DNA from: Candidatus Endonucleibacter bathymodioli
GTDB taxonomy: Bacteria > Pseudomonadota > Gammaproteobacteria > Pseudomonadales > Endozoicomonadaceae
Assembly: GCA_030674915.1 (NCBI GenBank)
Contig: JASXSV010000001.1
Span: 248,001 to 312,000 of the forward strand
Direction of reading: 5' to 3'
Length of the DNA: 64,000 nucleotides
The notes beneath the pieces were generated by a model, which was given only the letters and a program-made list of their open reading frames with translations, searched no databases and had not been told where the DNA came from. Position numbers and translations under genes: made by a program. Of this stretch, positions 19,091 to 30,140 are shown one piece after another (the first letter of the stretch is position 1; each line of letters begins with the position of its first letter).

Positions 19091-20218
19091 TCAGTTCATC
19101 AAATACGATTGAAAGGCATTACTTGCCACAGAATCAAAACCCTTTTCGGAACGATAAGTAAAATACGCAGCGATGCCTTCACGATTAGCTAAATAAAGGC
19201 CTTTCTTGTACCCTAACACCATAAACATAGTTGCTAGAGCATCTGCTTCAGCGGCTTTTTCCGAGATAACAGCCACTTCTGCCAAACCACTATCTTCGGG
19301 GTAACCGGTCAAAGGATTAATGGTATGAGCATAGCGCCGACCATCAACCTCAAAGAAATTCAGATAATCCCCAGAAGTTGCCAACGCTTTATCGTCAAGA
19401 GTTACTATTGTTGGAGGATGTCCTCTAGCTAAATCAGGCCCTCTGATAGCAATAAGCCACTGGCTACCATCAGGTTTTGAACCATTAACCCGTACCTCGC
19501 CACCAACCTCAATCATAAAATTCGCAATATTTTCATCATTTAATGTTTGTGCAACCTGATCAACACCATAACCCTTAGCAATTGAGCTTAAATCAACATA
19601 TACCGGCTTATTACGCACCAATGTACTATTAGCACTATCCGCAACAACGTACTGATAACCAACCCTTTCCCGCACCTGATCTATAGCCTCCTGAGAAGGT
19701 ACTTCGGCCGGATAGTTTTTCAACATCCATTCATGCAGTTTCGAGACTTTTACATCTCGAATCTCTCTCTCTGGTAATCGCCCTAGAGCATTTTCCTCGG
19801 AATCATGCCCATTTGGACCAAACCCCCAAAGATTTACCAGTGGACCAACAGTCACATCGTATGCCCCATCTGACATTGCAGAAATACGCTGACTTTGCTT
19901 GACTAAGTCAACAATATCAGAAGACACCTTGAAGGCAGTGGTTAATGGAGATCTATTGAACCGCATCAACTCAGAATCTTCACGATAAGTAGACATCCTC
20001 CAATCCACATCATTTAACACTTCATGAACTCTATTTGAAATCTCATCCAACGAATCAAAAAAAAAAGTACCCACATACGATACATGGTAAGTCGTACCCA
20101 TGGTCTTACCCTCGAACTGCTTCATCCTAGGTTGGGTAGCCAACATATAAAAAACGCCAAGCAGCACTAAAGCACCTAGTAATAATGATCGTTTGCAGGA
20201 ACCAAGTTTTACGCGCAT
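19091..20218 (-). CDS. apbE: FAD:protein FMN transferase
   Basis: Attaches FMN covalently to threonines in NqrB and NqrC, acting at the periplasmic face. 375 residues. The N-terminal anchor LLLGALVLLGVFYMLATQ lacks a lipobox Cys. It is followed by FEGKTMGTTYHVSYVG, MSTYREDSELMRFNRS, SDGAYDVTVGPLVNLWGFGP (substrate pocket), VDLSSIAKGYGVDQV, IEVGGEVRVNG and YAHTINPLTGYP, all classic ApbE motifs. The targets are in this window: Nqr[10 protein letters not shown] and Nqr[11 protein letters not shown]. The usual order nqrF-apbE-nqrM is broken here by 26 kb of other genes. Confidence 0.95.
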   Translation of the reverse strand: MRVKLGSCKRSLLLGALVLLGVFYMLATQPRMKQFEGKTMGTTYHVSYVGTFFFDSLDEISNRVHEVLNDVDWRMSTYREDSELMRFNRSPLTTAFKVSSDIVDLVKQSQRISAMSDGAYDVTVGPLVNLWGFGPNGHDSEENALGRLPEREIRDVKVSKLHEWMLKNYPAEVPSQEAIDQVRERVGYQYVVADSANSTLVRNKPVYVDLSSIAKGYGVDQVAQTLNDENIANFMIEVGGEVRVNGSKPDGSQWLIAIRGPDLARGHPPTIVTLDDKALATSGDYLNFFEVDGRRYAHTINPLTGYPEDSGLAEVAVISEKAAEADALATMFMVLGYKKGLYLANREGIAAYFTYRSEKGFDSVASNAFQSYLMN

Positions 20219-20983
20219 CTACCCTATACTCATTCCCATTGAATGTGTGAGGCTGTTGACTGCCATAACTCACCCCAATTATTATACTCTAAACTCATGG
20301 AACTTCACCCACTTGCCACTTGCCACTTGCCATCTACCCTCGCCGTCAATGGTAATGTATAAGTGCTCGGCAAATAAAAAGAATACCTCTATATTACCAC
20401 CATAAATAGTGGCAGTCATTCACAAAACATCAAAACCGAGCCATAACTGTTAAATGACACGAGACCTTTCTCAAATTGGCAGTGTTATTTTAGGGATACC
20501 TTTCCTCAATAGCTTTTATATCATCCTCTATATTTTAATAGAATTATGCCCATTATCTTTAAAAACGTTAAGTAAGAAATACCTCATAGAACCATGAACA
20601 GCAGGTATTTCCGTACACTAGAATAGTCAATAACCTAACTCCTTTAGGTAACGGGTATAACTATCTAACTACCCGACTAATTTCCAACCAAAAAAACACT
20701 TGTAGTTTTTCTAGAATACCTCATATTGTTAGACTCTCATCTTTACTTATTTCACTTATATTTAGATTACTTGATTTTTTACGCACTCTAGCTTCACGCC
20801 TATTCATATACCTGATACTGTTTGACGCACAGCTATCTTATTACTGTAGCTAGTGATTGAGTAAAATGCGACGATCAACAACCTAACTCAGAGTAACGAT
20901 TTGACTAATGCACATGGTCGGTCGGACACCCCTAATACCAGTACTTTAAGAACCACATATTCAGGTAACCATGGAGCTTTGTA
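20219..20983. other. Gene-free stretch upstream of sdaA
   Basis: 765 bases between divergent apbE and sdaA. The left part (about 20222-20365) is a degenerate family 1 repeat with a small CACTTGCCACTTGCCACTTG run. The remainder is AT-rich with no gene. I looked for a glycine riboswitch before sdaA/gcvP and did not find the conserved core. GGAG seven bases before the sdaA ATG is a clear ribosome binding site. Confidence 0.5.
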
Positions 20984-22363
20984 ATGGGATTAAGTATATT
21001 TGACTTATTCAAAATTGGTATAGGGCCTTCGTCATCTCACACTGTCGGCCCCATGATTGCAGCCAATCGCTTTCTCGATGAATTAAAACAGAAACTCTTA
21101 CTCAAAAAAACAACCTGCGTAAAGGTTGATCTTTTTGGCTCACTTGCGCTGACCGGCCTTGGGCACGCAACTGATACAGCTATTATTTTAGGCTTGCTAG
21201 GCAAAGAGCCTCATACTATTAATCCCGATGACGTGCCACTCCTTATTGAAAAAAACCGCCAAAGTAACCAGCTCAAACTTGCCGATTCTCACAATATCAT
21301 TTTTGTTAAAGACCAACACCTCATCTTTCACTATGACCGATCCCTACAAAAACACCCTAACGGCATAACCTTCGAGGCCAAAGATGAAAATGATAAGATA
21401 CTTTATCAAAATAACTACTACTCCGTTGGTGGCGGCTTTGTAATTAGCGAAGATGAAACCAACCAAGCACCAGGCTCTTGTGCGAAGAAGCAGATACCCT
21501 ACCCCTTTGAAAGCGCTCAAGACTTATTGGATATTGGTGATAAAACAGGACTCACTATTGCCAATATTATCTTAGCCAATGAGCTTGCTCTTAACGGCAA
21601 CCGAGCCATTGATGATGACTTAATGATCATCTGGCAAGCCATGGATAACTGTATTCACCGAGGCTGTAGGGAGACAGGAACTCTCCCTGGAGGCTTAAAT
21701 GTAAAGCGCCGAGCCCAGAATATTCACCAAACTCTATCTATGGACAACACGCTTACCCCTACCGGAAATATTGAAATCATGGACTGGGTTAGTCTTTTCG
21801 CCTTGGCTGTCAGTGAAGAAAATGCAGCAGGCAGCCGAGTCGTCACAGCACCTACCAATGGTGCTGCCGGTGTTATCCCGGCCGTACTCACTTACTACCA
21901 TAGATTTGTCGAGCACAGCAATGAACAAGGTATCCGTACCTTTCTAATTACTGCGGCAGCTATCGGCATGTTATATAAAAAGAATGCTTCAATTTCTGCT
22001 GCCGAAGTAGGTTGTCAAGGAGAAATTGGCGTCGCCTGTTCCATGGCTGCTGGCGCTTTATGCGCAGTCCTTAATGGATCTAACAGACAAATAGAAAACG
22101 CCGCAGAAATTGGTATGGAGCATAATTTAGGATTAACCTGTGACCCTATAGGAGGGCTCGTTCAAATACCCTGCATTGAACGTAACGCCTTAGGTTCAAT
22201 AAAAGCAATAACTGCAGCGCGCCTTGCCCTCAAAGGCGATGGCGAGCACAGAGTATCTCTGGATGAGGTTATAGCAACCATGCTACAAACAGGCATTGAT
22301 ATGCAAAATAAATATAAAGAAACCGCTCTCGGTGGACTGGCTGCTAATGTCGTTATGTGCTGA
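20984..22363 (+). CDS. sdaA: L-serine dehydratase (Fe-S type)
   Basis: Deaminates L-serine to pyruvate and ammonia with a [4Fe-4S] cluster. The 459 residues match the single-chain type 2 enzyme, with the beta domain first ([20 protein letters not shown]) and the catalytic alpha domain after about residue 190. Cluster cysteines are C344 (GCQGEIG), C386 (LTCDPIGG) and C397 (QIPCIER), with the spacing of characterised enzymes. The C-terminal tail [17 protein letters not shown] ends in the Cys that in this family caps the active site. An IS30-family copy sits between it and gcvP, so any earlier cotranscription is probably disturbed. Confidence 0.95.
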   Translation: MGLSIFDLFKIGIGPSSSHTVGPMIAANRFLDELKQKLLLKKTTCVKVDLFGSLALTGLGHATDTAIILGLLGKEPHTINPDDVPLLIEKNRQSNQLKLADSHNIIFVKDQHLIFHYDRSLQKHPNGITFEAKDENDKILYQNNYYSVGGGFVISEDETNQAPGSCAKKQIPYPFESAQDLLDIGDKTGLTIANIILANELALNGNRAIDDDLMIIWQAMDNCIHRGCRETGTLPGGLNVKRRAQNIHQTLSMDNTLTPTGNIEIMDWVSLFALAVSEENAAGSRVVTAPTNGAAGVIPAVLTYYHRFVEHSNEQGIRTFLITAAAIGMLYKKNASISAAEVGCQGEIGVACSMAAGALCAVLNGSNRQIENAAEIGMEHNLGLTCDPIGGLVQIPCIERNALGSIKAITAARLALKGDGEHRVSLDEVIATMLQTGIDMQNKYKETALGGLAANVVMC

Positions 22364-22590
22364 CTTGTTACTACACGCCTTAAGAAAACGTACAATTTAA
22401 TTATTCTATATCCGTTACTATCAATATGTAGGTAAGCGACAAACGATAGAGTCCCCATGATTTTTTAGCAGTAAGTGATTGGGTGAGTGATAGCAGTCAA
22501 CAACACCTCGCACCTTCAAGGGTGGTGCGTATGGCTGCTTGCATTAAGATTACAAAAACTTAAGTGTACGATGGGCGTAACTTAAAACAA

Positions 22591-23673
22591 CGCGGATTTT
22601 AGTCATAAGTGCGCCATATTGAAAAAGTTGAGCCAGAGGGTACACTCACGGTTCTACCAAAAACCAATGTGAGACCACTTATGAATAAGCGTTATACCCA
22701 CCTGACTCAAGAAGAAAGATACCAGATTTGGTCAGAGAAAAAAGCAGGAGTTTCAAATGAAATTATCGCCCAAGACTTAAGGCGTGATTTGAGTACCGTT
22801 AAAAGAGAGTTGGCTAGAAATACAGGGGCTAGAGGTTATCGCCCGAAGCAAGCACATAATTTTGCGCAGGAACGTCATCAACAGAAACCAAAAGCGACCA
22901 AGATGGTAGCTGAACTGAAAGATAAAATTACTGACAGACTAAGTAAGCAGTGGAGCCCTGAGCAAATACAAGGACGCCTTAAACGAGATAATCAACCTTC
23001 TGTATGTCCCTCTACGATTTACCAGTTTATTCGAGAGGACAAAGCTGGGGGTGGTTGCTTGTATCAACATCTTCGGCACAAGAAGTATAAGCAAAGAACA
23101 AGAAAGCCCGATGCACGAGGCCAGATCCGAAACCGTGTTAGCATTGATGATCGACCTGGAATTGTGGATCAAAAAATACGTTTAGGCGATTGGGAAGCAG
23201 ACACTGTAATTGGCAAAAGACACAAGGGTGTACTGGTTACATTAACGGAAAGAGTGAGTAAATTAAATTTGGTAAAACGTGTTCCTTCAAAGCACGCTGA
23301 CGTGGTGACGAAAGCAATTATAACGATGCTCAAGCCTTACCAATCAGACTTACTCACGATCACATTTGATAACGGAAAGGAGTTCGCCTTTCATGAAAAA
23401 ATCAAGAAAAAGCTTAACGTAGATACCTATTTTGCTCACCCTTACTCCTCGTGGGAACGAGGTTTGAATGAAAATCATAATGGTTTGATAAGACAATATT
23501 TGCCCAAAAGCCAATCTTTGGATAATGTCACTGACAAAGAAATTTTAGATATACAAAACCGACTAAACCAAAGACCAAGAAAACTGTTAGACTTTAAAAC
23601 ACCTGATGAGATTTATAGTGAAATGGCGTTAGCTGCATAAATTTTAAGGGCGCACTTATGACTAAAATCCGCG
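22591..23673 (+). mobile_element. IS30-family insertion sequence, copy A (intact)
   Basis: 1083 bp with perfect 25-bp terminal inverted repeats beginning CGCGGATTTTAGTCATAAGT at both ends (22591-22615 and 23649-23673). The flanks show a 3-bp CAA duplication (AAAACAA before, CAACTC after), as expected for IS30. It carries an intact transposase and lies between sdaA and gcvP. Two further copies occur at 29005 and 32455. Confidence 0.95.
22681..23640 (+). CDS. IS30-family transposase (copy A)
   Basis: 319 residues from the ATG at 22681 (MNKRYTHLTQEERYQIWSEK), the usual IS30 beginning. An upstream in-frame GTG at 22609 overlaps the terminal repeat and is less likely. An N-terminal helix-turn-helix (EIIAQDLRRDLSTVKRELAR) precedes a DDE core with LGDWEADTVIGKRHKG, LTITFDNGKEFAFHEKI and SSWERGLNENHNGLIRQY. 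All catalytic residues are present and the reading frame is intact, so this copy is probably active. Confidence 0.95.
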   Translation: MNKRYTHLTQEERYQIWSEKKAGVSNEIIAQDLRRDLSTVKRELARNTGARGYRPKQAHNFAQERHQQKPKATKMVAELKDKITDRLSKQWSPEQIQGRLKRDNQPSVCPSTIYQFIREDKAGGGCLYQHLRHKKYKQRTRKPDARGQIRNRVSIDDRPGIVDQKIRLGDWEADTVIGKRHKGVLVTLTERVSKLNLVKRVPSKHADVVTKAIITMLKPYQSDLLTITFDNGKEFAFHEKIKKKLNVDTYFAHPYSSWERGLNENHNGLIRQYLPKSQSLDNVTDKEILDIQNRLNQRPRKLLDFKTPDEIYSEMALAA

Positions 23674-23761
23674 CAACTCTAATATCGCTGGCATATAGCA
23701 ACCTCTTTATCAGTGCATGATCTAGGACCTTGCCAGAACAAAAAAACTAGAAGGTAAACAA

Positions 23762-26626
23762 ATGGCTGTCACACCCCCACTACAAGCACTCATGGATAGT
23801 GATAAATTCACCCAACGCCATATCGGTCCTACTGAATCCCAACAGCTGAATATGCTGAAAGACCAAGGCCTACAGACATTGCACGATATGGTTAACCAGG
23901 CTGTGCCCGCCGCAATAAAAAGTAACAAACTCAATATTGATGATGGTCTAACAGAAAGCCAGGCTCTCTCTTTCCTGCGCACACTATCAAAAAAAAACAA
24001 AATACATAAGTCATATATTGGCATGGGATATTACAACACCGAAACCCCTAGTGTTATTTTACGTAATGTTATGGAAAATCCAGGCTGGTACACCGCCTAC
24101 ACTCCCTATCAATCAGAAATATCCCAAGGACGTCTGGAAGCATTGCTTAACTTCCAACAGCTGACGATGGATCTCACTGGCATGAAAATAGCCAACGCAT
24201 CTCTTCTAGATGAGGCCACAGCAGCCGCTGAAGCGATGACCATGTGCCGTCGCTCTCGTCACAACGAAAGCAAAAACTTCCTTGTCGCCGACGATGTACA
24301 CCCACAAACACTAGAAGTGATTAGAACACGGGCAGAATACCTGGATATAGATGTTCAGATCGTCAAACCAGATGCCAACCTAGACAAACTAAATGCTTTT
24401 GGAATTCTATTGCAATACCCCAGCACTCACGGGGATATAAAAAACATTAAAGATATTATCTCCAAAGCAAAGACTAAAAAAATAATGGTTTCTGTTGCCA
24501 CTGATCTATTAGCACTAATGCTACTGAAATCTCCGGGAGAAATGAACGCAGATATTGTCCTCGGCAGCAGTCAGCGCTTTGGTATCCCCATAGGGTTTGG
24601 CGGCCCACATGCTGCATTCTTTGCCTGCACAGACAACCTTAAGCGTTTTATCCCCGGCAGAGTAATAGGCGTCTCTATTGACAGTCGAGGAAACAATGCT
24701 TTAAGAATGGCCATGCAAACCCGTGAACAGCACATTCGCCGAGAAAAGGCCACCTCAAACATCTGTACCTCACAAGCACTACTGGCCAACCTCGCCAGCT
24801 TTTATGCTGTGTACCATGGGCCGCATGGCCTTAAAATTATTGCCGAGCGGGTACACCGACTGACTGCAATTCTGCAAAAAAGTCTAATTAAAGCAGGCTT
24901 TCAATGCAATGAAACTTATTTTGATACCATAACCATAAAAGTAGGAAGCCAACAGCAGTCTATTTATCGACGAGCACTGAAGCATAGTTGCAACCTGCGT
25001 CTGGTTGAAAACGACAGTCTTGGAGTCAGTCTTGACGAAATAACAACCCCAAATCATGTCATAGAACTCTTCGACATATTCACCGATAAAGGAAAATCTC
25101 TAGATCTTGATTTTTTTGACCGCAACATAACTGCCGGCGAAGCCACTGGCATTCTACCTTCCCATCGGCGTTCCGACGCAGTACTGACTCATCCTATTTT
25201 TAACAGTTATCATTCTGAAACCGATATGATGCGCTATATTAAACGCCTGGAAAATAAAGACTACTCTCTCGTTCACGGCATGATTCCACTAGGGTCATGC
25301 ACAATGAAGCTAAATGCCGCAACAGAAATGCTACCCCTAAGCTGGCCGGAGTTTGCTCAGATTCACCCTTTTTCCCCCAGAGATCAAGTTCAAGGTTATC
25401 TAGATATGATTGAGCAGTTACTACTAGCTCTGCAAGAAATAACCGGCTACGACAAAGTATCAGTTCAACCAAACTCTGGAGCATCAGGCGAACATGCTGG
25501 ACTATTAGCAATTCGTAAATATCAAGCATCTATTAATGAAAAGCATAGACACATATGCCTCATACCATCTTCGGCACATGGCACAAATCCAGCATCTGCC
25601 GTCATGGCAGGTATGACTCCCATAGTCGTTGAATGCGATAAAGCCGGTAATGTTGATATTGACGATTTACGTAAAAAGGCCGAACAGCACAGGGCCAATC
25701 TAAGTGCATTAATGATTACCTACCCATCCACCCATGGAATCTACGAACAAGAAATAAAAACCATCTGCGATGTCATTCACCAGTATGGAGGACAGGTATA
25801 TATGGATGGTGCAAACATGAATGCCATGGTGGGCATATCTAGGCCTGCTGATATTGGCTCCGACGTATCTCACCTAAACCTGCATAAAACATTTGCCATT
25901 CCCCATGGCGGTGGTGGCCCCGGCGTTGGACCAATTGGCGTAAAAAAACATTTAGCTCCTTTCTTGCCTAATCATGGGACAAGCCCAGTCTATGAAAAAA
26001 ACGACACTGGAGCTGTATCGGCAGCACCTTTTGGTAGTGCTTCGATATTGACTATTACCTGGATGTATATTCATATGATGGGTGGCAAGGGATTAACAAC
26101 CGCAACAGAAGTTGCCATTCTCAACGCAAACTATTTGACAAACAGGTTAGCTGATTACTACCCGGTTTTATATCGCGGCCAACACAATAAAGTGGCTCAC
26201 GAATGTATTCTTGATATTCGTCCGATTAAGAAAACTAGCGGCATATCTGAAACAGATATTGCTAAACGATTAATGGATTACGGCTTCCACGCACCAACCA
26301 TGTCTTTCCCTGTTGCCGGTACATTGATGATTGAACCTACAGAGTCTGAATCCAAAATAGAAATCGATCGTTTTATAGAAGCTATGATTGCTATTCGCAA
26401 AGAAATTGAAAAGGTAGAAAAAGGTGAATGGCCGGTCGACAACAATCCACTTGTGCTCGCCCCTCATACAATGGCAGACCTTGCTGACACTGAGTGGACT
26501 CGCCCTTATAGTCGTGAAGAAGCAGCATTTCCTTCAGAAAGCTGTAGGCTGAATAAATATTGGCCTACCACAAACCGTATCGACAATGTATACGGAGACC
26601 GTAATCTTATGATCTCATCTCCATAA
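23762..26626 (+). CDS. gcvP: Glycine dehydrogenase (decarboxylating), P-protein
   Basis: P-protein of the glycine cleavage system: decarboxylates glycine with PLP and passes the aminomethyl group to GcvH. The 954 residues are full length for the fused bacterial enzyme. Visible motifs are [10 protein letters not shown] at the start, [20 protein letters not shown], the N-terminal half repeat, and in the C-terminal half [36 protein letters not shown] and the PLP lysine K709 in [21 protein letters not shown] lies seven bases before the ATG. gcvT and gcvH are not in the window. IS30 copy A lies about 90 bases upstream and may affect its transcription. Confidence 0.97.
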   Translation: MAVTPPLQALMDSDKFTQRHIGPTESQQLNMLKDQGLQTLHDMVNQAVPAAIKSNKLNIDDGLTESQALSFLRTLSKKNKIHKSYIGMGYYNTETPSVILRNVMENPGWYTAYTPYQSEISQGRLEALLNFQQLTMDLTGMKIANASLLDEATAAAEAMTMCRRSRHNESKNFLVADDVHPQTLEVIRTRAEYLDIDVQIVKPDANLDKLNAFGILLQYPSTHGDIKNIKDIISKAKTKKIMVSVATDLLALMLLKSPGEMNADIVLGSSQRFGIPIGFGGPHAAFFACTDNLKRFIPGRVIGVSIDSRGNNALRMAMQTREQHIRREKATSNICTSQALLANLASFYAVYHGPHGLKIIAERVHRLTAILQKSLIKAGFQCNETYFDTITIKVGSQQQSIYRRALKHSCNLRLVENDSLGVSLDEITTPNHVIELFDIFTDKGKSLDLDFFDRNITAGEATGILPSHRRSDAVLTHPIFNSYHSETDMMRYIKRLENKDYSLVHGMIPLGSCTMKLNAATEMLPLSWPEFAQIHPFSPRDQVQGYLDMIEQLLLALQEITGYDKVSVQPNSGASGEHAGLLAIRKYQASINEKHRHICLIPSSAHGTNPASAVMAGMTPIVVECDKAGNVDIDDLRKKAEQHRANLSALMITYPSTHGIYEQEIKTICDVIHQYGGQVYMDGANMNAMVGISRPADIGSDVSHLNLHKTFAIPHGGGGPGVGPIGVKKHLAPFLPNHGTSPVYEKNDTGAVSAAPFGSASILTITWMYIHMMGGKGLTTATEVAILNANYLTNRLADYYPVLYRGQHNKVAHECILDIRPIKKTSGISETDIAKRLMDYGFHAPTMSFPVAGTLMIEPTESESKIEIDRFIEAMIAIRKEIEKVEKGEWPVDNNPLVLAPHTMADLADTEWTRPYSREEAAFPSESCRLNKYWPTTNRIDNVYGDRNLMISSP

Positions 26627-27264
26627 ATTTAAAATCATATATCTGTTACCATAGAGGATGCTTGATTTTGAAGATATTGTGCTCCATTCTTCTCTTATAT
26701 CAAAAACATCACACCCCTCCACCACTATGCAAAAGATAGACTTAGATTCACGCCATAAGGAAGGGCGTGATGATCGGAAGTGTGACCACAAAGAAAGCAG
26801 CATTACTGGCTTAGGAAGGCTGGTTGCATCATCTATTGTTCAGGTTTTGAAAAACCACCATCTGAATGACTATTTAAAAAAGAAAAAGATGAACTCTCCC
26901 CCTATTTGATAAAATTAGATAGACTTTCCTGTAACGACAAAACATGAATACTGCAAATATTGGATAAGCAACTTTACTCACAAACGCCCATGCGCCAACC
27001 TTAAGAAGACTGAAAGAAGTTGCAATTACAGACTACAGCAGCTGGCTCTCAATTCCACTCCAAGTGTGTCGGTTATTGTGGAAGTCTATGGCTCGTTACT
27101 TCCTTAGTGTTTTCCTCTCTATCCATATGTCTGTTTAAATTACCTTGGGTAGTCTGTTTTTTTTCACATCCTTGTCAATTTGTAATATTTTTTATAGTAT
27201 GAATTTCCATATATGTGATCAATTTATTTTTTTGACTAAATACCTGACCACACCCACCAAATAT
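26627..27264. other. Gene-free stretch between gcvP and the first zinc-finger gene
   Basis: About 640 bases. A short open frame at 26658-26909 has no convincing start context and no recognised family. The segment at about 27035-27090 (CAGCTGGCTCTCAATTCCAC, GTGTGTCGGTTATTGTGGAA) repeats at about 37490-37545 near a dead IS30-like transposase, so it is probably mobile-element debris. Confidence 0.5.
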
Positions 27265-28767
27265 TCACTTGTAAGCCTTTACCTTTTTATGAGTGATCAT
27301 ATGTCTTGTTAAAGAATAATTATAGAAAAATGCCATCTTGCACCCATTGTGTACGCACCTGTATTTTTTATAACCTGAATGTATTTCTATATGTTTTGCT
27401 AACGAAGAATAAGTATTAAATTTTTTATCACATTGCAGGCAGCTGAATTTTTTTTCATTCTCATGAATTTTTATATGACTATCCAAAGTTTGTTTACAAG
27501 ACAAAAACTTGCTACAAAAAGTGCACTTAAACCCCTGTTCACTTGTATGAACCACTATATGGGCGTTTAAAGAACTTCTGTGAACAAATTTCTTATCACA
27601 CCATTTACATTGAAAAGGATTGTAGTGTTTATATTTTTTTAAATGAGTGGTAAAATTAGATTTTTGACTAAATTCCTTGTCACAACCACTCCAGTCGCAC
27701 TTGTACTGTTTGTCCTTTGAATGAATATACATATGTTCTATTAAATGATATTGTGCTACACATACCCTACCACAAATATAGCACTTATGGATTTGTTTCC
27801 TTTTAGGTTTTGTCTTCTCTGGTTTTTTACACCCAGAAACATTAGCCTCACCAATACGTCCATGTTCACGAAGTAAATGCACCTCCTTAACATTTACACC
27901 TAATAATTCTCCACAATTATTTTCCGGATCAATATCAACCTCATTGTTAAATAAGCTAATATTATCAGGGTATACATTTAACTCCTGATCATCAAACAAC
28001 AGATCCACATATGATATTTCTTCATTAAAAACTTCAGCACTGTTTTTAAATGCAAGTTCTATATCCTCAAATAATAAAAATAGTGGATTTGATAGATCTG
28101 AGCACAGATCATTATTAATGTTATCTTCAGCATTATTACTTTGAGAATTATTTTTAGGTACAGATCTTATATGCTTACATGATTCGAATAGTGGCTTTAA
28201 TATATTTGGTATATTGCCAGGATCATTAATCATTATATTCTTATCACATACTGTATTATAAAGTTCTATTTGTTCTATTCGGGAAATTAAATCATCATCC
28301 TCATTACAGGTAAATATAACTATAAGTGCATATTTATATGTTTTATGCTCTGAATTTAATTCACACAAAAAATTATTATATTCTATTTCCGATAAATTTT
28401 TCGCACTACAATACGTAAGACTTTGACAATTATTAGCATTTGGAATTTCCTCAACATTATTAAATTGTAAAGCCATTAAGGTGGCTCTAATTTCCCGGCC
28501 CGTACTTTCACTCACCATCATTCTTTTATTAATCATAGCTATATAGCAAAAATCTTCTCTATGCCCAGATACATCACTGTTAGGCGCAAACATAAAAAAC
28601 CATTCCTCTTCCTTCTTATCAATATTTATACTTTTACAAACATCATTATCTAGCGCAGCTTTAATACACAGTGATGCTAACAAGCAATAAATAAATAATA
28701 TGCCCTTAACCATAGTTAAAATATCTAATCTATATAACTTTGGAACACACAGAAACTTCAATATCAT
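27265..28767 (-). CDS. Secreted-type six-finger C2H2 zinc-finger protein (paralogue 1)
   Basis: 500 residues. A hydrophobic N-terminal segment (MVKGILFIYCLLASLCIKA, within the first 40 residues) looks like a signal sequence or anchor. Next come ~290 residues of unknown, acidic, Asn-rich domain, then six C2H2 fingers from about residue 330 (YICGRVCVAQYHLIEHMYIH ... NGCKMAFFYNYSLTRHMITH). Finger spacing CX2-4CX12HX3H is canonical. Such finger arrays are typical of eukaryotic nuclear DNA-binding proteins, whereas bacterial Ros-type proteins have one finger. The ATG at 28767 has AGAGG eight bases upstream, a bacterial ribosome binding site, and there are no introns. A host-directed nuclear effector is inferred. 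Paralogues lie at 30141 and 33593. Confidence 0.88.
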   Translation of the reverse strand: MILKFLCVPKLYRLDILTMVKGILFIYCLLASLCIKAALDNDVCKSINIDKKEEEWFFMFAPNSDVSGHREDFCYIAMINKRMMVSESTGREIRATLMALQFNNVEEIPNANNCQSLTYCSAKNLSEIEYNNFLCELNSEHKTYKYALIVIFTCNEDDDLISRIEQIELYNTVCDKNIMINDPGNIPNILKPLFESCKHIRSVPKNNSQSNNAEDNINNDLCSDLSNPLFLLFEDIELAFKNSAEVFNEEISYVDLLFDDQELNVYPDNISLFNNEVDIDPENNCGELLGVNVKEVHLLREHGRIGEANVSGCKKPEKTKPKRKQIHKCYICGRVCVAQYHLIEHMYIHSKDKQYKCDWSGCDKEFSQKSNFTTHLKKYKHYNPFQCKWCDKKFVHRSSLNAHIVVHTSEQGFKCTFCSKFLSCKQTLDSHIKIHENEKKFSCLQCDKKFNTYSSLAKHIEIHSGYKKYRCVHNGCKMAFFYNYSLTRHMITHKKVKAYK

Positions 28768-28933
28768 TAGTTTTACCTCTGAGTCTATAAAATTACATGC
28801 ATTATTCTTGATTTAACGTACAAATACAACTATTTCTCGTCTACAAATATCTCACATATGTTTTTTAAGGAATCTCTGAACAAACACGTTAGTTTTTTAC
28901 CAGCGCTTAAAAAGCCAAATTTAAATTTATGGT

Positions 28934-29004
28934 GAGACCTTTGCACGATAACGCTGCATAAGCCCCACTATTAATTAAATTGTATTTTTTTGAGGATAAA
29001 GCCT
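28934..29004 (+). mobile_element. IS5/MITE end fragment cut off by IS30 copy B
   Basis: Starts with GAGACCTTTGCACGA, the terminal repeat also found at 35844, 35981 and 36810. It runs about 70 bases before IS30 copy B begins. The same kind of end precedes IS30 copy C at 32370. Confidence 0.6.
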
Positions 29005-30087
29005 CGCGGATTTTAGTCATAAGTGCGCCATATTGAAAAAGTTGAGCCAGAGGGTACACTCACGGTTCGACCAAAAACCAATGTGAGACCACTTATGAAT
29101 AAGCGTTATACCCACCTGACCCAAGAAGAAAGATACCAGATTTGGTCAGAGAAAAAAGCAGGAGTTTTAAATGAAATTATCGCCCAAGACTTAGGGCGTG
29201 ATTTGAGTACCGTCAAAAGAGAGTTGGCTAGAAATACAGGGGCTAGAGGTTATCGCCCGAAGCAAGCACATAATTTTGCGCAGGAACGTCATCAACAGAA
29301 ACCCAAAGCGACCAAGATGGTAGCTGAACTGAAAGATAAAATTACTGACAGACTAAGTAAGCAGTGAAGCCCTGAGCAAATACAAGGACGCCTTAAACGA
29401 GATAATCAACCTTCTGTATGTCCCGCTACGATTTACCAGTTTATTCGAGAGGACAAAGCTGAGGGTGGTTGCTTGCATCAACATCTTCTGCACAAGCAGT
29501 ATAAGCAAAGAACAGGAAAGCCCGATGCACGAGGCCAGATCCGAAACCGTGTTAGCATTGATGATCGACCTGGAATTGTGGATCAAAAAATACGTTTAGG
29601 CGATTGGGAAGCAGACACTGTATTTGGCAAAAGACACAAGGGTGTACTGGTTACATTAACGGAAAGAGTGAGTAAATTAAATTTGGTAAAACGTGTTCCT
29701 TCAAAGCACGCTGACGTGGTGACGAAAGCAATTATAACGATGCTCAAGCCTTACCAAACAGACTTACTCACGATCACATTTGATAACGGAAAGGAGTTTG
29801 CCTTTCATGAAAAAATCAAGAAAAAGCTTAACGTAGATACCTATTTTGCTCACCCTTACTCCTCGTGGGAACGAGGTTTGAATGAAAATCATAATGGCTT
29901 GATAAGACAATATTTGCCCAAAAGCCAATCTTTGGATAATGTCACTGACAAAGAAATTTTAGATATACAAAACCGACTAAACCAAAGACCAAGAAAACTG
30001 TTAGACTTTAAAACACCTGATGAGATTTATAGTGAAATGGCGTTAGCTTCATAAATTTTAAGGGCGCACTTATGACTAAAATCCGCG
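29005..30087 (+). mobile_element. IS30-family insertion sequence, copy B
   Basis: 1083 bp, with the same 25-bp terminal repeats as copy A (29005-29029 and 30063-30087). The flanks (AGCCT before, TGTGTT after) show no clear target duplication, as expected if the copy was moved by a larger rearrangement. Its right junction with the zinc-finger 3' flank (CCGCGTGTGTTATTAGTTTA) is shared with copy C. Confidence 0.93.
29095..30054 (+). pseudogene. IS30-family transposase, nonsense mutation (copy B)
   Basis: Almost identical to copy A but the codon TGG after LSKQ has become TGA at 29365-29367, ending translation after about 90 residues. The frame continues afterwards without further damage to the DDE core (QHLLHKQYKQRT and VFGKRHKG differ from copy A). 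It could be mobilised only in trans by copy A or C. Confidence 0.93.
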
Positions 30088-30140
30088 TGTGTTATTAGTT
30101 TATTTTTTTGACTAAATACCTGACCACACCCACCAAATAT

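Noticed and set aside
20406..20983. Glycine riboswitch upstream of sdaA/gcvP
   Set aside because: I could not find the conserved tandem aptamer cores in this stretch or in the ~90 bases before gcvP.
26658..26909. Small open frame after gcvP
   Set aside because: No spaced ribosome binding site, no recognised family, and surrounded by mobile-element debris.
27265..28767. Ros/MucR-type bacterial zinc-finger regulators
   Set aside because: Ros proteins are ~150 aa with one finger; these have six fingers, classic linkers and a signal-like N-terminus.
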